A stretch of 64,000 nt of DNA from Narthecium ossifragum. Lineage: Eukaryota; Streptophyta; Magnoliopsida; Dioscoreales; Nartheciaceae. Location: the NCBI GenBank assembly GCA_963920575.1, contig OY986969.1, positions 19,143,288 through 19,207,287 of the forward strand, given 5' to 3'. Below the pieces are notes generated by a model, which was given only the letters and a program-made list of their open reading frames with translations, had not been told where the DNA came from and made no database searches. Positions 37,801 to 50,007 of the stretch are shown here, piece by piece. The position numbers and the translations under genes are program-made. Position 1 is the first letter of the stretch, and the number at the start of each line of letters is the position of its first letter.

Positions 37801-39475
37801 ATGCCCTGACAAAGTATGTGCAGAACACCTATTAAGTGGACACTTGCAAATTGCTACAGCAAAAATACGTTGATGCAACATATGTACCTAACTAGGTATG
37901 TAGGAAACTTTAAAAGAAATACGGGGTATATACAATCGTAAACAAGTAAGATAAAGTAAAAGCAAAAATTATAGTTTCACTAGTCAATTTTCCCATGAAA
38001 AATCTTCCTATTTATATTCATGCACCTGCGAGCCCATCTACTTCATCATCACTATTGTAATATTTACTTTGTAAATGTTCCCATATATAGTTACATTTCA
38101 TAATTACTCTATATGACTTATGTTTCCAACAGATCTTGTCATATTTCTGAATCCACATATTTGCCAAGAGGTGTTACTCAATAAAGAGTGCTTAAGCAAA
38201 AACTAGGTACTAAGGAACTCGAAACTTGGCATCTGACGATGCCATGGAGCAATTTTTGCATCAAGTCATCCATAACACCTGATAGGCGATTTAGGCATTA
38301 CCTACGCTCGAGCATAAGGTTACTTGTCAGCAATAACTTGAATCCAGCAATGTTTTCGACTGCAAGGTTGTTGAAGAAGCCAACAAGCCCAGTGGATAAG
38401 CCTATAAGCAGTGCGAGAGTCCACTTAAGGACTATATATTGAAATATCTGAACTTTCTTTCTTGACCTCCAATCTTGCTTGAATAGATCATTCTCCACAA
38501 TCCTGAAACAAAAGTTACAGCTTTTTATCAACTTAAACCCTTATGTTCACTGCAGAGAAAGCACAACACAAAATTCTTAGGAGAATGGGTGAGATGCAGA
38601 GCAAGAGGTAAATTGCACATCGTGTAAATAATGCATTAGGTAATATTCGGAAAAGGAGAGTTAAGATAACTTCATATGATCATTATGAGCATATATAGGT
38701 TTGAATGTAAGGTTGAAACTGTTTAATGGGGTTGGGTTATCGCATTGTCAAGAATCTAAAGAGGGGATTTGGCTATGTTAGGAGCAAATTTTGAGCAGCT
38801 GGATCGAAAATGTGAAAAACAAGCAACATGCAGTTAGGACTGCCCATCAAAGATGACCAAACAGGATTGGACAAAATGAAATTGAAAGATGAAGGGCATA
38901 TAAGCCCATGTACTGCTAGGCAAGTGGAATTTGCTGATACACAGTCAACTTGCTATAACATCCAATTTTCTTACTTAACTTTAGGACCACGTCATGTTTC
39001 CATCTGTAATGCTCATTCAAAGAGACTCATAAAGCCACTGTACAATTAATGTCTACCAGTCCATGATAATCCAGATGCTACTCAACAACATGTGAGGCAA
39101 TAATAGGCATGCAAGATCAATTTGCCATTAAGCAAAAGAAGATCAAACGGAGAATTAGATGGTGGCAACCAGAAAGCACAATGTATTGACAGCACTTGGA
39201 AGTAAATCAATATTGTAAGTCATTAACCAAATCAAGATTGAATTCTCATGTCAGTCTTACTCATAGTCAAGGCTCTCGATAGGGCAAACGTTGGCACCAA
39301 CAATGGCGATCTGAGACGTGGTGTTCAGGGTGCGCTTCCTCAGCAACAAGGGCTCCCTCGCCGTTTCCTTGCCGTCAAAGAAGCTCGACCCATTCCTCTC
39401 CATCAACATCCCTTCGCTGCTCTCTATGTCTTGCCCTCTATTACTTTCATTTTGATCCATCTCCACCTTGGTCAC
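31855..39475 (-). CDS. CLC-c: CLC-c type chloride channel/antiporter
   Basis: Voltage-gated chloride channel family, expected in the vacuolar membrane and moving anions against protons. Seven coding exons with GT-AG borders and consistent phases: 39475-39261, 38502-38302, 35731-35554, 34421-34159, 33734-33465, 33302-32171, 31944-31855. They encode 782 residues, the usual length of plant CLC proteins. The anion-filter motif is GSGIPE (171-176) with Ser172, not the proline of nitrate-selective CLC-a. The gating glutamate is Glu215 in GKEGP, which CLC-g lacks. The proton-path glutamates are in FALEE (281-282). Two CBS domains follow, the last ending FMPEHILGLFPHIKAHK. An alternative start at 39460 (MDQNESNRG) is possible. 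It appears intact despite a 2.6-kb intron holding transposon DNA. Confidence 0.95.
36431..37570. mobile_element. Harbinger-like element in CLC intron 2 carrying an LTR-family fragment
   Basis: Left end GCCCTTGTTTGGTTCGGGG and, on the opposite strand at the right, CTCTTTGGTTTGAGGTTAAGG resemble imperfect PIF/Harbinger inverted ends. A TTA precedes the left end; the right duplication is unclear. The interior at about 36590-37180 contains phrases of the TG...CA family: TAAATGGGCCGAAGGTGTG at 37081 and GGGATCGATCCC at about 36767. Entirely intronic. Confidence 0.6.
37181..37412. repeat. 100-bp tandem repeat, about 2.3 copies
   Basis: The AT-rich unit recurs with an exact 100-bp spacing: ACGTACAAA starts at 37211 and 37311, and TATACACTTTAC at 37301 and 37401. 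It lies inside the MITE in the CLC intron. Confidence 0.8.
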
Positions 39476-39524
39476 TGCCTCTCTCTCTCTCTCTCTTTCT
39501 CTCTCTCCCTCTCTTTGTTTCGCT

Positions 39525-42037
39525 CTGAAAGTATAGCTTGAGATAAATATCTCAATAATTGTACTCCTTGTTGCAGTTTCTATCCGCTAGCAGCTAGAAA
39601 GGAATAAACAATCAAGATGACAATAAAGGCAACAATCATTTATTAAACAAGTATGGCCTATCTGCAAACGGATGAACAAAAGCCAGCTAAGTACGGTAGG
39701 AATATTGCCGATGGATGAAACATTACCGAGCTGGATTCTTGACCCCTAGAACCCTAGATATTAACATTACAGATCAAGAGGTACACTATAACTTCCAAAA
39801 ACCACTCGATCAAGACTATAATAAGTGGCCAGATTAGTAGACCCACGCCAGCTCACCTGGCTCCGGACTCCGGACACGGAATTACACTCATCAACCAATC
39901 AAGACCGCCATAAATGGATGCATGAATACTGGTCACATATAGTGGACAATAATATATTCATTATGCAGCTTAGCTCAACAAAGTATAGATTGGATGTCAC
40001 GATACGTGACAGGACTGGTGATTAGGTGGTCCTTATATCAGCACATGAAGCATGCAACACGTTGTCACCAAACCAGATTGGAATGGTCTGACCAAATCCA
40101 CTTCCGAACCCAATACAAGTATCTTTAGCTGTTTATATGGGCTACGTGGCTCGTTTCTTGTCCCTTTCTAAACCAGCCTAATTATTATTAAATACGTCAA
40201 AGACGAACTTTCTATCGTTTAGGTGTCCTGGAACCATCTAAAGGAGTCAAAACAAGAACCGTAGGTACAAAGTTACCCAGACCCGCTCACAGTTATATAT
40301 TTTATATACTTTACAAGTTATCCAGACAATCCAGACAAGAGACCTGCTTCTCCCACCCCTCCGGCCCCACGCTGTCCTTCCCCTTATAGGCTTATACCCT
40401 CCTCTCTCTCTCTCTCTCTCTCTTCCCCTCCACTGTTTCTCCCCTTCTTTCCGTTAGTTTTGTTTTTTTTTTTCATTAGTTTTGTTTTTTTAATCAGTTT
40501 TCTTTATGCTTTTTTTTTATCAATTTTATTTCTTTTTTTCTCAATTTTTTTTTCTTTTTGGATAAACAGTTTTTTTATTATATGTTTGTAATCTTTTGTT
40601 TTTTTAGTTGTAGTTTTTGGAACTCATTATTTATAAAAATTTTAAAAAGTATAAAAATATAGATCAAAATAAAAAGTATATATATAAAAATAACAAAAAT
40701 ACTAAAATTAAAAAATACATTGAGTTTTGTGAAAAGTTTTCTAAGCCAATATTGATTTAGTCATGTTCAAGAAAAAGTACATATAGCAATACACAAAAAA
40801 AAAAAGATACACAAAAATATATAAAAATATAATTTTAAAATTTTTATGATTTGAAATTTGAATTTTTTTACAATTTAAAATTTAAAATTATGAAATATGA
40901 AGAGGTCTTTTAGGAATGGTATTTTTGACCTTTTTTTTATATCCAAAATGGGCTAAATATCCGAAACTTTTTGTGGCCGGTCTAATTGCCGAATTCGGTC
41001 CGAACAAAACACCTCGGTCGCTCTCCCCAAGAAATAATAAATAAAATTAATTTTAAAAAACAAAACTAATAAAAAAGCAAAACTAAATAAAAAATAAATA
41101 AAACTGAAAAAAAAAGAAGGGAGAGGGGAATTAAACAAAACTGAAAAGAAAAAGATAAAAAAAAAGAAACTCACAAAGAAGGTAGGGGAATTAAACAAAA
41201 GAGGAAAAAAAAAACATAGAGGGCAAAATAGTAAAGTTAACTCCTTAAGTAGCAAAGCCCAACCATGTGATGCTACCCGTTCAATAGACGTCAATTCTGG
41301 GCACAAGGTGCTAAATAGGTAAGAAACAATGAGGATAAGCAAAGTTAGGAAAAGATGAGTGGCCAAGCCAAACATCACAGTGAACCCTGTGAAAACTCCA
41401 TCGGATTAGCTTGTGGATGTGGATTGTTACATTGTCACGGGTGGCCCAAGTGGCGATATTTGACACGTAATCGCGATACGTGGCCTTCGATCTAAGGTGC
41501 AGCAAAGTGGATCAAAACGTGGAGAAACCTCTTTTGTTATTGGGCGGGCGGCCACACCCCCCAGACCAATAACATGATAACAGCTCTGACATCGCCATAC
41601 TTCGATCGAATAGACTAATCGTGGCAAAAAGAAGAATTTTTGCGAGTTAGTCTTGTTCTATAGTGCGATATATCTGAATGTTAAAGGTCAAAAAAAAACG
41701 AAGCCTTTTTGGGAAGGGAAGCCATTGGATTCCAATAGAGCAATCGCTAAGAGTGAGTCGCTAAACATTCACCTTACTTTTCTCGTTTTGATCTCTATTC
41801 CTACAGCATAGTGATAGAAAATACTCTGAAATGACTCCGTTCCAAAGTCCGGATCTTTCCAATTAACAATTTTGAAAAAAAAATGATCAAAACCGGGAAA
41901 AGATCTAGGTTATACGAGAAAAATGGAAGCTTTGAAGATCTACTAGCTCGCAATCGCAGATCACTAAGAAAAGGGGAGAAAAAGATTGAGGAAACGAAGA
42001 GAGCACGAATCGAGCAAGAGAGAGATCACTATCTTAC
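39525..42037 (-). other. 5'UTR intron of CLC
   Basis: Inferred intron between a donor (AAG|GTAAGATAG at 42038/42037) and an acceptor (TTTCAG at 39525-39530), leaving a CT-rich leader (39476-39524) before the ATG. It includes a very AT-rich stretch (about 40440-41240) with long T and A runs and a CT microsatellite near 40402-40421. No gene is seen inside. Confidence 0.55.
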
Positions 42038-42295
42038 CTTGCTGTGTGCGATTCAGCTCTTCCGGCTTCTCTTCAACACGAGCTGAATCATACGGATCGA
42101 AGAAGCTTTTGTGTTGAAATTAGACTGGAATCGACGCGATCGAGGATTTGAGGGTTCGAGAGAGGCACGAGAGTCTCACGATCGAGTAGATTGGGACAGA
42201 GAAAGCGTTCGATCCTGTGGGTATGGAAAAAGGAAGGAAAAAAAGAAAGAGAGAGAGAACAGCGGAGACTGAAATGGCGGTAATTAAGGGATAGA
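42038..42295 (-). other. Putative non-coding first exon of CLC (5'UTR)
   Basis: CT-rich leader-like sequence on the minus strand between the TATA box and a good GT donor. The transcription start is estimated about 30 bp past the TATA box. Its exact start is not determined. Confidence 0.5.
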
Positions 42296-42317
42296 AGAGG
42301 AAGGGGGGGGGGGGGGC

Positions 42318-42327
42318 GTTTATATAG
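42318..42327 (-). promoter_or_regulatory. TATA box of CLC
   Basis: CTATATAAAC on the minus strand, followed by a C-rich then CT-rich leader typical of plant core promoters. Confidence 0.6.
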
Positions 42328-42329
42328 AA

Positions 42330-44284
42330 AGCTAAACCCGGATTAGAAAGTAATTAAGGAACATCTAACGACTGTTATCCTCTTTCGTTTAGAAGGTTAA
42401 AGACGCATGGATCTAGGCTGATGGATTTGTAGAGATGTGTAAGGTTTGGTGTTGAGTGTTGACCCCAACGAGTTTCACATGTATGTTGTTGTTTGTCAGT
42501 CATCAAAAAATAAAAAGAGGGGAGTGGTGGGGGGTGCTAGCCAGCCATGGCCATAACTTACCAACCAAGAGTAGAGTGTGTGTCACAACCACTTATTGTG
42601 TGTGACTATTCAAATTTCTGAGATCGTCGATTTGTTTGGAAAATAAGGTGCATGACATGTTTTATGAAAGTCGATCCATAATGAATGAGTTCGACGTCTC
42701 TTGCAGATGACGCAACTTAATTGGATGGATGGAAACCAGCATGGATTGTAATTATGATGCACATTTGAGTAAACCTGATTAAAGTCAGCGCTTATGATTT
42801 ACAGTGCAGTAACGACATGAAATCTATACCTGAGCTTTTTTAATATGTAAAGACTGAGCATTCGCCACTATAAACAAACCCAATGGGCTCAAGTAATCAA
42901 ATAAGATACTCATGACTTATTTAAAAATTCTCCGCGAGCGACTAACGCGAGGATGCATGCATGACAGCATGAATTGGCCCGGGCAATGCCGAGCGGCCCG
43001 AGCTATTATGACCTATTCATGAGATCTCACCATCACCAGAAAAGCTCCAATTCTCACCATTTAGTTTAGTTTAACAAAGGTCGAGTCATCCCGATCACTG
43101 TGGATTCAGATCCATCAGTAAGGTCTACCAGTGATCGGTTGTGATATATATATCACGGCTGGATGGCTGGACAAGATGGCACATGGGATCAAAGCTGTGT
43201 GTTGCACATGCTTCACCTTCAGGCAAAATCCGGTAAGGCTGGTCACTAGGCCACAAGGGACGCTCTTGTCTTGCTTTTATAGTTGTGTCGTACAAAAGTA
43301 GTGCGTGAATCCAATCCAAAAAGTGATCACACTTTTGTGCCTAAGCTGGGCCTATTTCACTCTCTTTTGTAGCTGCCTGTGCACCATGGATTAATTTAGA
43401 AAAGCATGAATCACGGCATGTTACAAAAGACCTATACAAGTATGATATATTCGTTTCCTTTTCTATATATCCTGGAAAACCATACTGATATCATCTTTTG
43501 GCGAACGGTGAGGGTGAAAGAATAGCCTCTCGACAGGAGAGACGATCGTGCTCATTGTGAGAGAGAAAATCAAAATTCTCAAGAGGAGAAAACTACTCAA
43601 AACTTCATTAATCAAAAACTCCCCGAAGTACAAATCCTAAAACTTCTTTTATAGAATAAGGAGAGGCCAACTTACAGATAGACTCAAATTAGGAATTAAA
43701 ATCAAACCCAATTACTAATGAACTAATCCTGAAACTAAGAAAGAAGAAAACGGTTAGAACTAGAAAAACCTGCTAAAAATAGTAAAGATTTCCGCATAAA
43801 TAAAATTTTAAGCCATAAAGAAAAGGAATCTGGATCTTTAGAGGTCCAGGTCATAGAAAGATCGAAGATCTCCGATGAGACTTGTAGAGCTCGTCGAGTT
43901 GGTCGAAACGGTTGGTCTCACGCCCCGATCGGACACCGTGGCCGAAAGTTATGCCCATTCGACGGTCACGGTCGTACGGAGATCTGAGTTGGACTAAGGG
44001 AGTTCGAACACGACCTGAACGCCTAGGGACTTTCTCTGGATTAGGCTCAACCAGGTTTGGATCTGGAATTGGTCATTCATCATCTTTGTTGAATCTGTGG
44101 GCTATTTTGCTAGTTTCCTGTATCTGAGAGTAACTTCAATATAACACATCAAGCTTCGAACTACTTTGTTTATCAACCTTATAATGGTAGAGATCAAAGA
44201 GTGGAAATCCAAGGATGAAGAACAAAACCATGAAGAGAGAGAGTGTGTGTGATAACAGGGATGGAGAGCTACCCAAGTGTCTCG
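42330..44284. other. Intergenic region between CLC promoter and CACTA element
   Basis: No convincing coding frame. The part next to 42330 should hold distal CLC promoter. I see nothing firm in the rest; the 43500-44280 part has the look of old retrotransposon sequence but I could not define ends. Confidence 0.4.
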
Positions 44285-44309
44285 ATCCACTACAAAAAAT
44301 GACCCCATT

Positions 44310-45030
44310 CTGCAGCGGTTATATTGCAACGGTTGAGGAAGTGTTGCTACAAAATTAGATATAGCAGCGGTTTAGTTGTAACCGTTGCTAAAATGAAGTT
44401 CTATAGCAGCGGTTTTGGTTAATGTTGCAAAAAATATACAACTTGCAGCGGTTTACATAACTGTCGCTAATATTTTCATTTCTGGCAGCGGTTTATTAGC
44501 AACAGTTATAAACCGATGCAAAATCATGTTCTATAGCAGCGGTTTATTTGCAGCGCTTATTATAACCGCTGTGAAATAACCGCTGCGATGTGATACTTAA
44601 AAGACGACGGTTTTGACAATTGCTGCAGAAGATAAATTTTTTGCAGCGGTTATGTGAACTGTTGCTATTAGTTCTACTTATCGCAGCGTTTGACGTGCAG
44701 CAATTTTCTAACCGCTACAGGAATTGCAGCGGTTTATATATCTGTCGCTAATAGTTATATTTCTGGCAGCGGTTCATTAGCAGCAGTATCTAAACCGTTG
44801 GTAGATGTTCTATTGCAACGGTTTATTTGCAGCGCTTCTTATAACCATTGTGATGTGGTAGTTAAAAGACGACGGTTTTGACAATTATTGCAAAAGATAA
44901 ATTTTATGCAACGGTTATGTTAACTGTCGCTATTATATCTACTTATAGCAGCAATCAACGTGCAACACTTTTCTAACCGTTGCGGGAAAATGGTTTTTTT
45001 TGCAACGGTTAAGCAGCAACAGTTTGTCGC
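44310..45030. repeat. Left subterminal repeats of the CACTA element
   Basis: Many variants of GCAGCGGTTT in both orientations spaced some 20-60 bp apart, mirrored by the zone at 56520-57250. Two larger units inside (about 44400-44650 and 44640-44960) are near-duplicates, sharing a phrase with 'taaaagacgacggttttgacaat'-like wording. Confidence 0.85.
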
Positions 45031-45477
45031 TGACTTGACTATGACACACTATTCAGAGTTGACGGGGTCCGGGGCAGTGCCCCAGCGAGGGTTTCAGGAG
45101 GCAGCGCCCCCCGGAAGCTAAACGATTTTTGGGATATGTTTAAGCGAGTTCGACCTATTTTTCATGTGTGCTTTCTTGAGTGTATACTGAAAATCGGTAG
45201 CTAGGCTCAGTCCAGAGGCTCACAAATTAAGTTCGTGCTTAATGAAATCATAGTCGAGCTCATGAATGCCAGATCCTATACATAAAAATAAAAAAATAAA
45301 CACTGCGCCCAATCCCAAAAATCCCAGCGACATCCCGCGCGAAAATAAAACTTCTCCCCTCACCTAATATATTCTTTCCGCCAATCCCAAAACACGCGCG
45401 CGAAGCCTAAGGAGACGAAGTTTTCCCGAAACCCTCCATAGCCCGCCGGTGACTCCTTGCTTCCTCGGAAAACCTCC

Positions 45478-45960
45478 CCTAGCCCGCCGGCGAGTCTTCA
45501 CTTTCCTAGTAAGCATCTCCGTCCTTCTCTCTACCTCCCCTAGCCTGCCGGCGAGTCTTCACTTTCCTAGTAAGCATCTCCGTCCTTCTCTCTACCTCCC
45601 CTAGCCCGACCACAACAAACCCATCCTTCGCCTCCCGGAAACCCATCTCTGCCCCAACTCCACAATCTCCGTCCCCTCGCCTCACTTCTTCTCCGCCTAC
45701 CGTCCTCTCTACCACCCCTAGCCCGCCGTCGAGTCTACACTTTCCTGGAAACCATCTCCGTCCTTCTCTCTAGACACCTCCCCTAGCCCGTCGACCGACT
45801 GCGCCAAACCCATCCCTCGCCTCCCAGAAACCCATCTCTGCTCTAGCTCGACCATCTTCGTTTCCCTGCTCCACCATCTCCGGCCCCTCCCCTCACTTGC
45901 TTTTCCGCCTACCGTCCTTCTCTCCACCTCCCTCCCCTAGCCCGCCGATCGACTGCGCCA
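45478..45960. repeat. 61-bp minisatellite in the CACTA 5' region
   Basis: Units starting AGCCCGCCGGCGAGTCTTCA at 45481 and 45542 are nearly identical over 61 bp. Degenerate units follow near 45603, 45720, 45786 and 45938. CT-rich, likely part of the transposon leader. Confidence 0.75.
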
Positions 45961-48900
45961 AACCCACCCCTCGCCTCCACGACTTTCCCATTCTCTGGTG
46001 GTCTTATTCTTATATCCTCCCAGGTCCTCTCCCACCCTCCAACCGCCCTATTCCTTGCTCTGCTGTCTTCTTCCCTCCCCATCAGTGTCGGCTCCTATCC
46101 TCCCCCATTGGTGCCGGTTGTCAAGCTCCCTCACCATCCATCTCTTCTTTCCTACATGCTGCCCTCCCACACGACATGCTCCCTGCGGCTGCTGCCTTCC
46201 CATTCTATTGCAGTCAAGATCTTTTTCAGAGGAGGACTCGAAGACTCTCAACATCAGGTGCATAGATACTCTCAACATCAGTGAGTGTTGTTGGTTTCAA
46301 TAGATTAAATCAATGTTCTTCGCTACTATTGATTTTTTTCTGATACGTAGTCCATGCTTTTTTGAAGACTTTTAGCATGTGAATGAACAGTGCACGAATG
46401 GATTTTTTTTATACGTAGTCAATGAACAGTGCACGAATTAGAGAGTTGTTTACCTTGTATAGCATAATGTTTTAACTAATATTGTTCTCTCCTAAACACA
46501 TTCTTATGTTGTATGTCATCTTATTTATGTTTTTAGGTTTTTTTGGGGGTAATCCAACAATGGATAAAACTTGGATATTTCATAGCGAAAGGGCTAGTAG
46601 CACTTATGTGAATGGGGTATTGAGGTTCATCGAATTTGCATTTACTAATGGAGTTGAAAGAGGAAAAATCATATGTCCATGTAGCAATTGTCATAGTTGT
46701 TTGTGGAAAAATAAGGATGATGTGTTTGACCATTTGCTTGTGAAAGGTTTCGACCAATCTTATACCAATTGGATATTTCATGGTGAAAGCTCTGCATCTT
46801 CTAATGATGCACACTCTAATTTGAATGAACAACATCCGTCAAATACCCATGATGATATTGAAGGGTTGCTGCATGATGCATTTCCTTTTATGTCAGAGCT
46901 TAATGTAGATGATGGATTGCCTCGTAATAAAGATTGTAGAGAGGGACTTAATGTAGATGCAGAAAAGTTCTATTCTCTGATACAAGATGGTCAGAAGAAA
47001 CTATTCCCAGATTCGAAGTTTAGCAAGCTATCACTTACTATACGCCTGTTTCTTATAAAGTGCCTTAATGGACGGAGCAATGCATCATTTACTGCATTAC
47101 TGGAGCTATTGAAGGAGGCGTTTCCTAAGGGTGAAACATTGCCGAAAATTTTAGCGAGTTCTGATCTATTATACGGTCTTTGGGGCTTGATTATAAAAAA
47201 AATTGATGCATGTAGAAATGATTGTATGTTATATTGGAAGGAAAATGCAGATGCAGAATCTTGTCATACCTGTGGTGCTTCACAGTGGGTCACCGAAAAT
47301 GATGATGAAGATGATCAAATAAATAGAAAAGGTGTTGAACAACTAGAAGCTATGTCATTAGCTAAGAGGAAAAGAGTTCCTAAAAAAGTATTGTGTCATT
47401 TTCCTTTAAAGCTAAGACTGCAACGGTTGTTCATGTGTTTAAAAACTGCCAGCTTCATGAGATGGCATGATAAAAATCGAATCAAAGATGATAAGTTAAG
47501 GCATCCGGCTGACTCTGAAGCATGGAAGAAATTAGACTCTTTGTATCCTGATTTTGCATCAGATTCAAGAAATGTAAGGCTTGGTTTAGCAAGTGATGGT
47601 TTTAATCCATTTAGAACCATGACTATTCAGTATAGTGTGTAGCCTGTTGTACTTATACCATACAATTTGCCTCCATGGATGTGTATGAAGCCACCATACT
47701 TCATGATGTCTCTTCTTATCCCTGGCAAAGAGTCACCTGGGAATAACATTGATGTTTACCTGCAGCCATTAATTGAAGAGCTAAAGGAGTTATGGAATGA
47801 TGGAGTTTATACGTATGATGCATAAAAAATGAGACATTTTCAATGTGTGCAACATTATTGTGGACAATTAATGACTTTCCGGCATATGCTATGTTATTTG
47901 GTTGGAGTACCAAAGGAAAGCTAGCATGTCCATCATGTAACTATGATACTCGCTCTTTGTACCTGCAAAGTAGTAGAAAATTCTGTTATATGGGCCATCG
48001 CAGATTTTTGGATCAACACCATAAGTGGCGGAATGATCAAAGGGCGTTTGATAGAAGAAAGGAGTCGGGAGTTGCACCAGTTTTATTATCTAGTTTAGAT
48101 ATTTTGCAGCATTTGAGAGATGTTGAGAACAGGTTTGGAAAGAATAAGAAGAGAAAAGCATATGAAGGCAATCCTTGGAAGAAAAAAAGTATATTCTTTG
48201 AGTTACCATATTGGAAGTATAATTTATTGTGTCACAATCTCGATGTCATGCATATTGAAAAAAATGTATGCGACAATATAATTGGTACGCTTTTAAATAT
48301 CAAAGGGAGATCAAAGGATCATCTAAAGGCTCGTCTTGATTTACTAGATATGGGTATTAGACACGAGCTACACCCAAAAGATATTGGACCAAGCAATGCA
48401 AACTTGCTCGCTGCATGCTTCTCAATGGGGCAAAAAGAAAAAGATTCATTTTGTAAAGTTTTAAAGGCTGTAAAAGTATCAGATGGTTATGCATCAAATA
48501 TTTCTAGATGTGTGCAATTGAATGGTCACAAAATTTTCGAATTAAAGAGTCATGATTGTCATTTCATTATGCACTATCTACTGTAACTTGCTGTACGAAA
48601 ATTGTTGCCCTCGAATATTGTTGGCTCCTTAATTAAATTGGGGTTATTCTTCAGAGGATTATACACTAAAGTTATTCAGTTGGAGGATCTTGATTTTCTA
48701 CAATCTGAAGTTATAGAAGTAATTTGTCAGCTAGAAATGATTTTTCCACCAACATTTTTTTAAATTATGATGCATTTACCAATTCATCTAGCACATGAGG
48801 CTAGGCTTGGTGGACCCGTGCAGTTTCGTTGGATGTATCCAATTGAGAGGTACGTAATGGTAAATATTTTGTTCAGTTCATACTGAATACATGTTCTTAT

Positions 48901-50007
48901 ACATTGTCTCTGCATGTATCTGCTCATATTAAAATCCTATATTTGTAATAGGAGTCATCCCGAGGGTTCTATTGCAGAAGGATACATAGCTGAGGAGTGC
49001 TTAACCTTTTGCTCTAGGTACCTAGACGAAAGTGCAGAGACACGATTCAATAGTCAAACAAGGAATTTTGATAGTGTTGGTGAATCACAAGGCTATACAG
49101 ACCTTACAAGACGTGGTCGTCCTTTGGGAAAGGGTGAGGCATTTAAGCTTGATGGCATTACATGGGTTCAAGCACATCGATATGTCTTATTTTAACTCTG
49201 AAGCAACCAGCTCATATCTACAGTAAGATATTAATGCCAATCATTTCAGGATTGTTTTTTTTTTATAAATTGTTAAGACAACACACTTATCATTATAAAT
49301 TCTTCCCATATAGATAACATCGTGATATCGTAGAGAGTCAAAGACGGTGTGGCAACTCAAGAAAATGGGCTAGAGCGCAATGGCATAGTCAAGAATTTCA
49401 TGAGTGGTTTGAGAAGCGCGTGAGGAATGAACAAGTCTCGAAGGAGATCAAATGGCTGTCTCGTGGTCCTGAAATTGTGGCAATGAAATTTAGTGGTTAT
49501 ATTATAAATGGCTTTAGGTTTCGTACCAAAGACCGTGACATAGGAAAGAAAACTCAAAATAGTGAGGTTGCCGTGATCGCATCGACTCCGAGTTTCTCAA
49601 GTCACAAAGACCAAAATCCTGTTATTGGCGATGTTATGTACTACGGAGTTGTGAAAGATATAATAGAGGTAAACTACTATGGTTATTTAAAGGTTGTGTT
49701 ATTCCATTGTGATTGGTTCCAAGGAAAGAAAGATGAATTTCAGATTCCAATGGTGAATATGACAAAGACGATATATGAAAATGATCCCTTTGTACTGGCA
49801 TCACAAGTGCAGCAAGTTTTCTATGTGCAAGACCCAGTTGAATTGGATTGGTATAGTGTTATCAAAGCAATTCCTCGGGATGCATATGACATACAAAACC
49901 AATCACATGCAGCTAGTGAGATGCATTGGCTAGGAGAGCCAAGTCAGACTCTACTAGATTCCTTCACAATAGCTGGTGAAGAAGACAACTTAGTATTGGA
50001 TAACGTT

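Noticed and set aside
41311..41627. Minus-strand frames in the CLC 5'UTR intron
   Set aside because: Short, overlapping, with no family resemblance; intronic.
43490..44284. LTR fragment before the CACTA element
   Set aside because: No TG...CA ends, duplication or coding domain could be defined.
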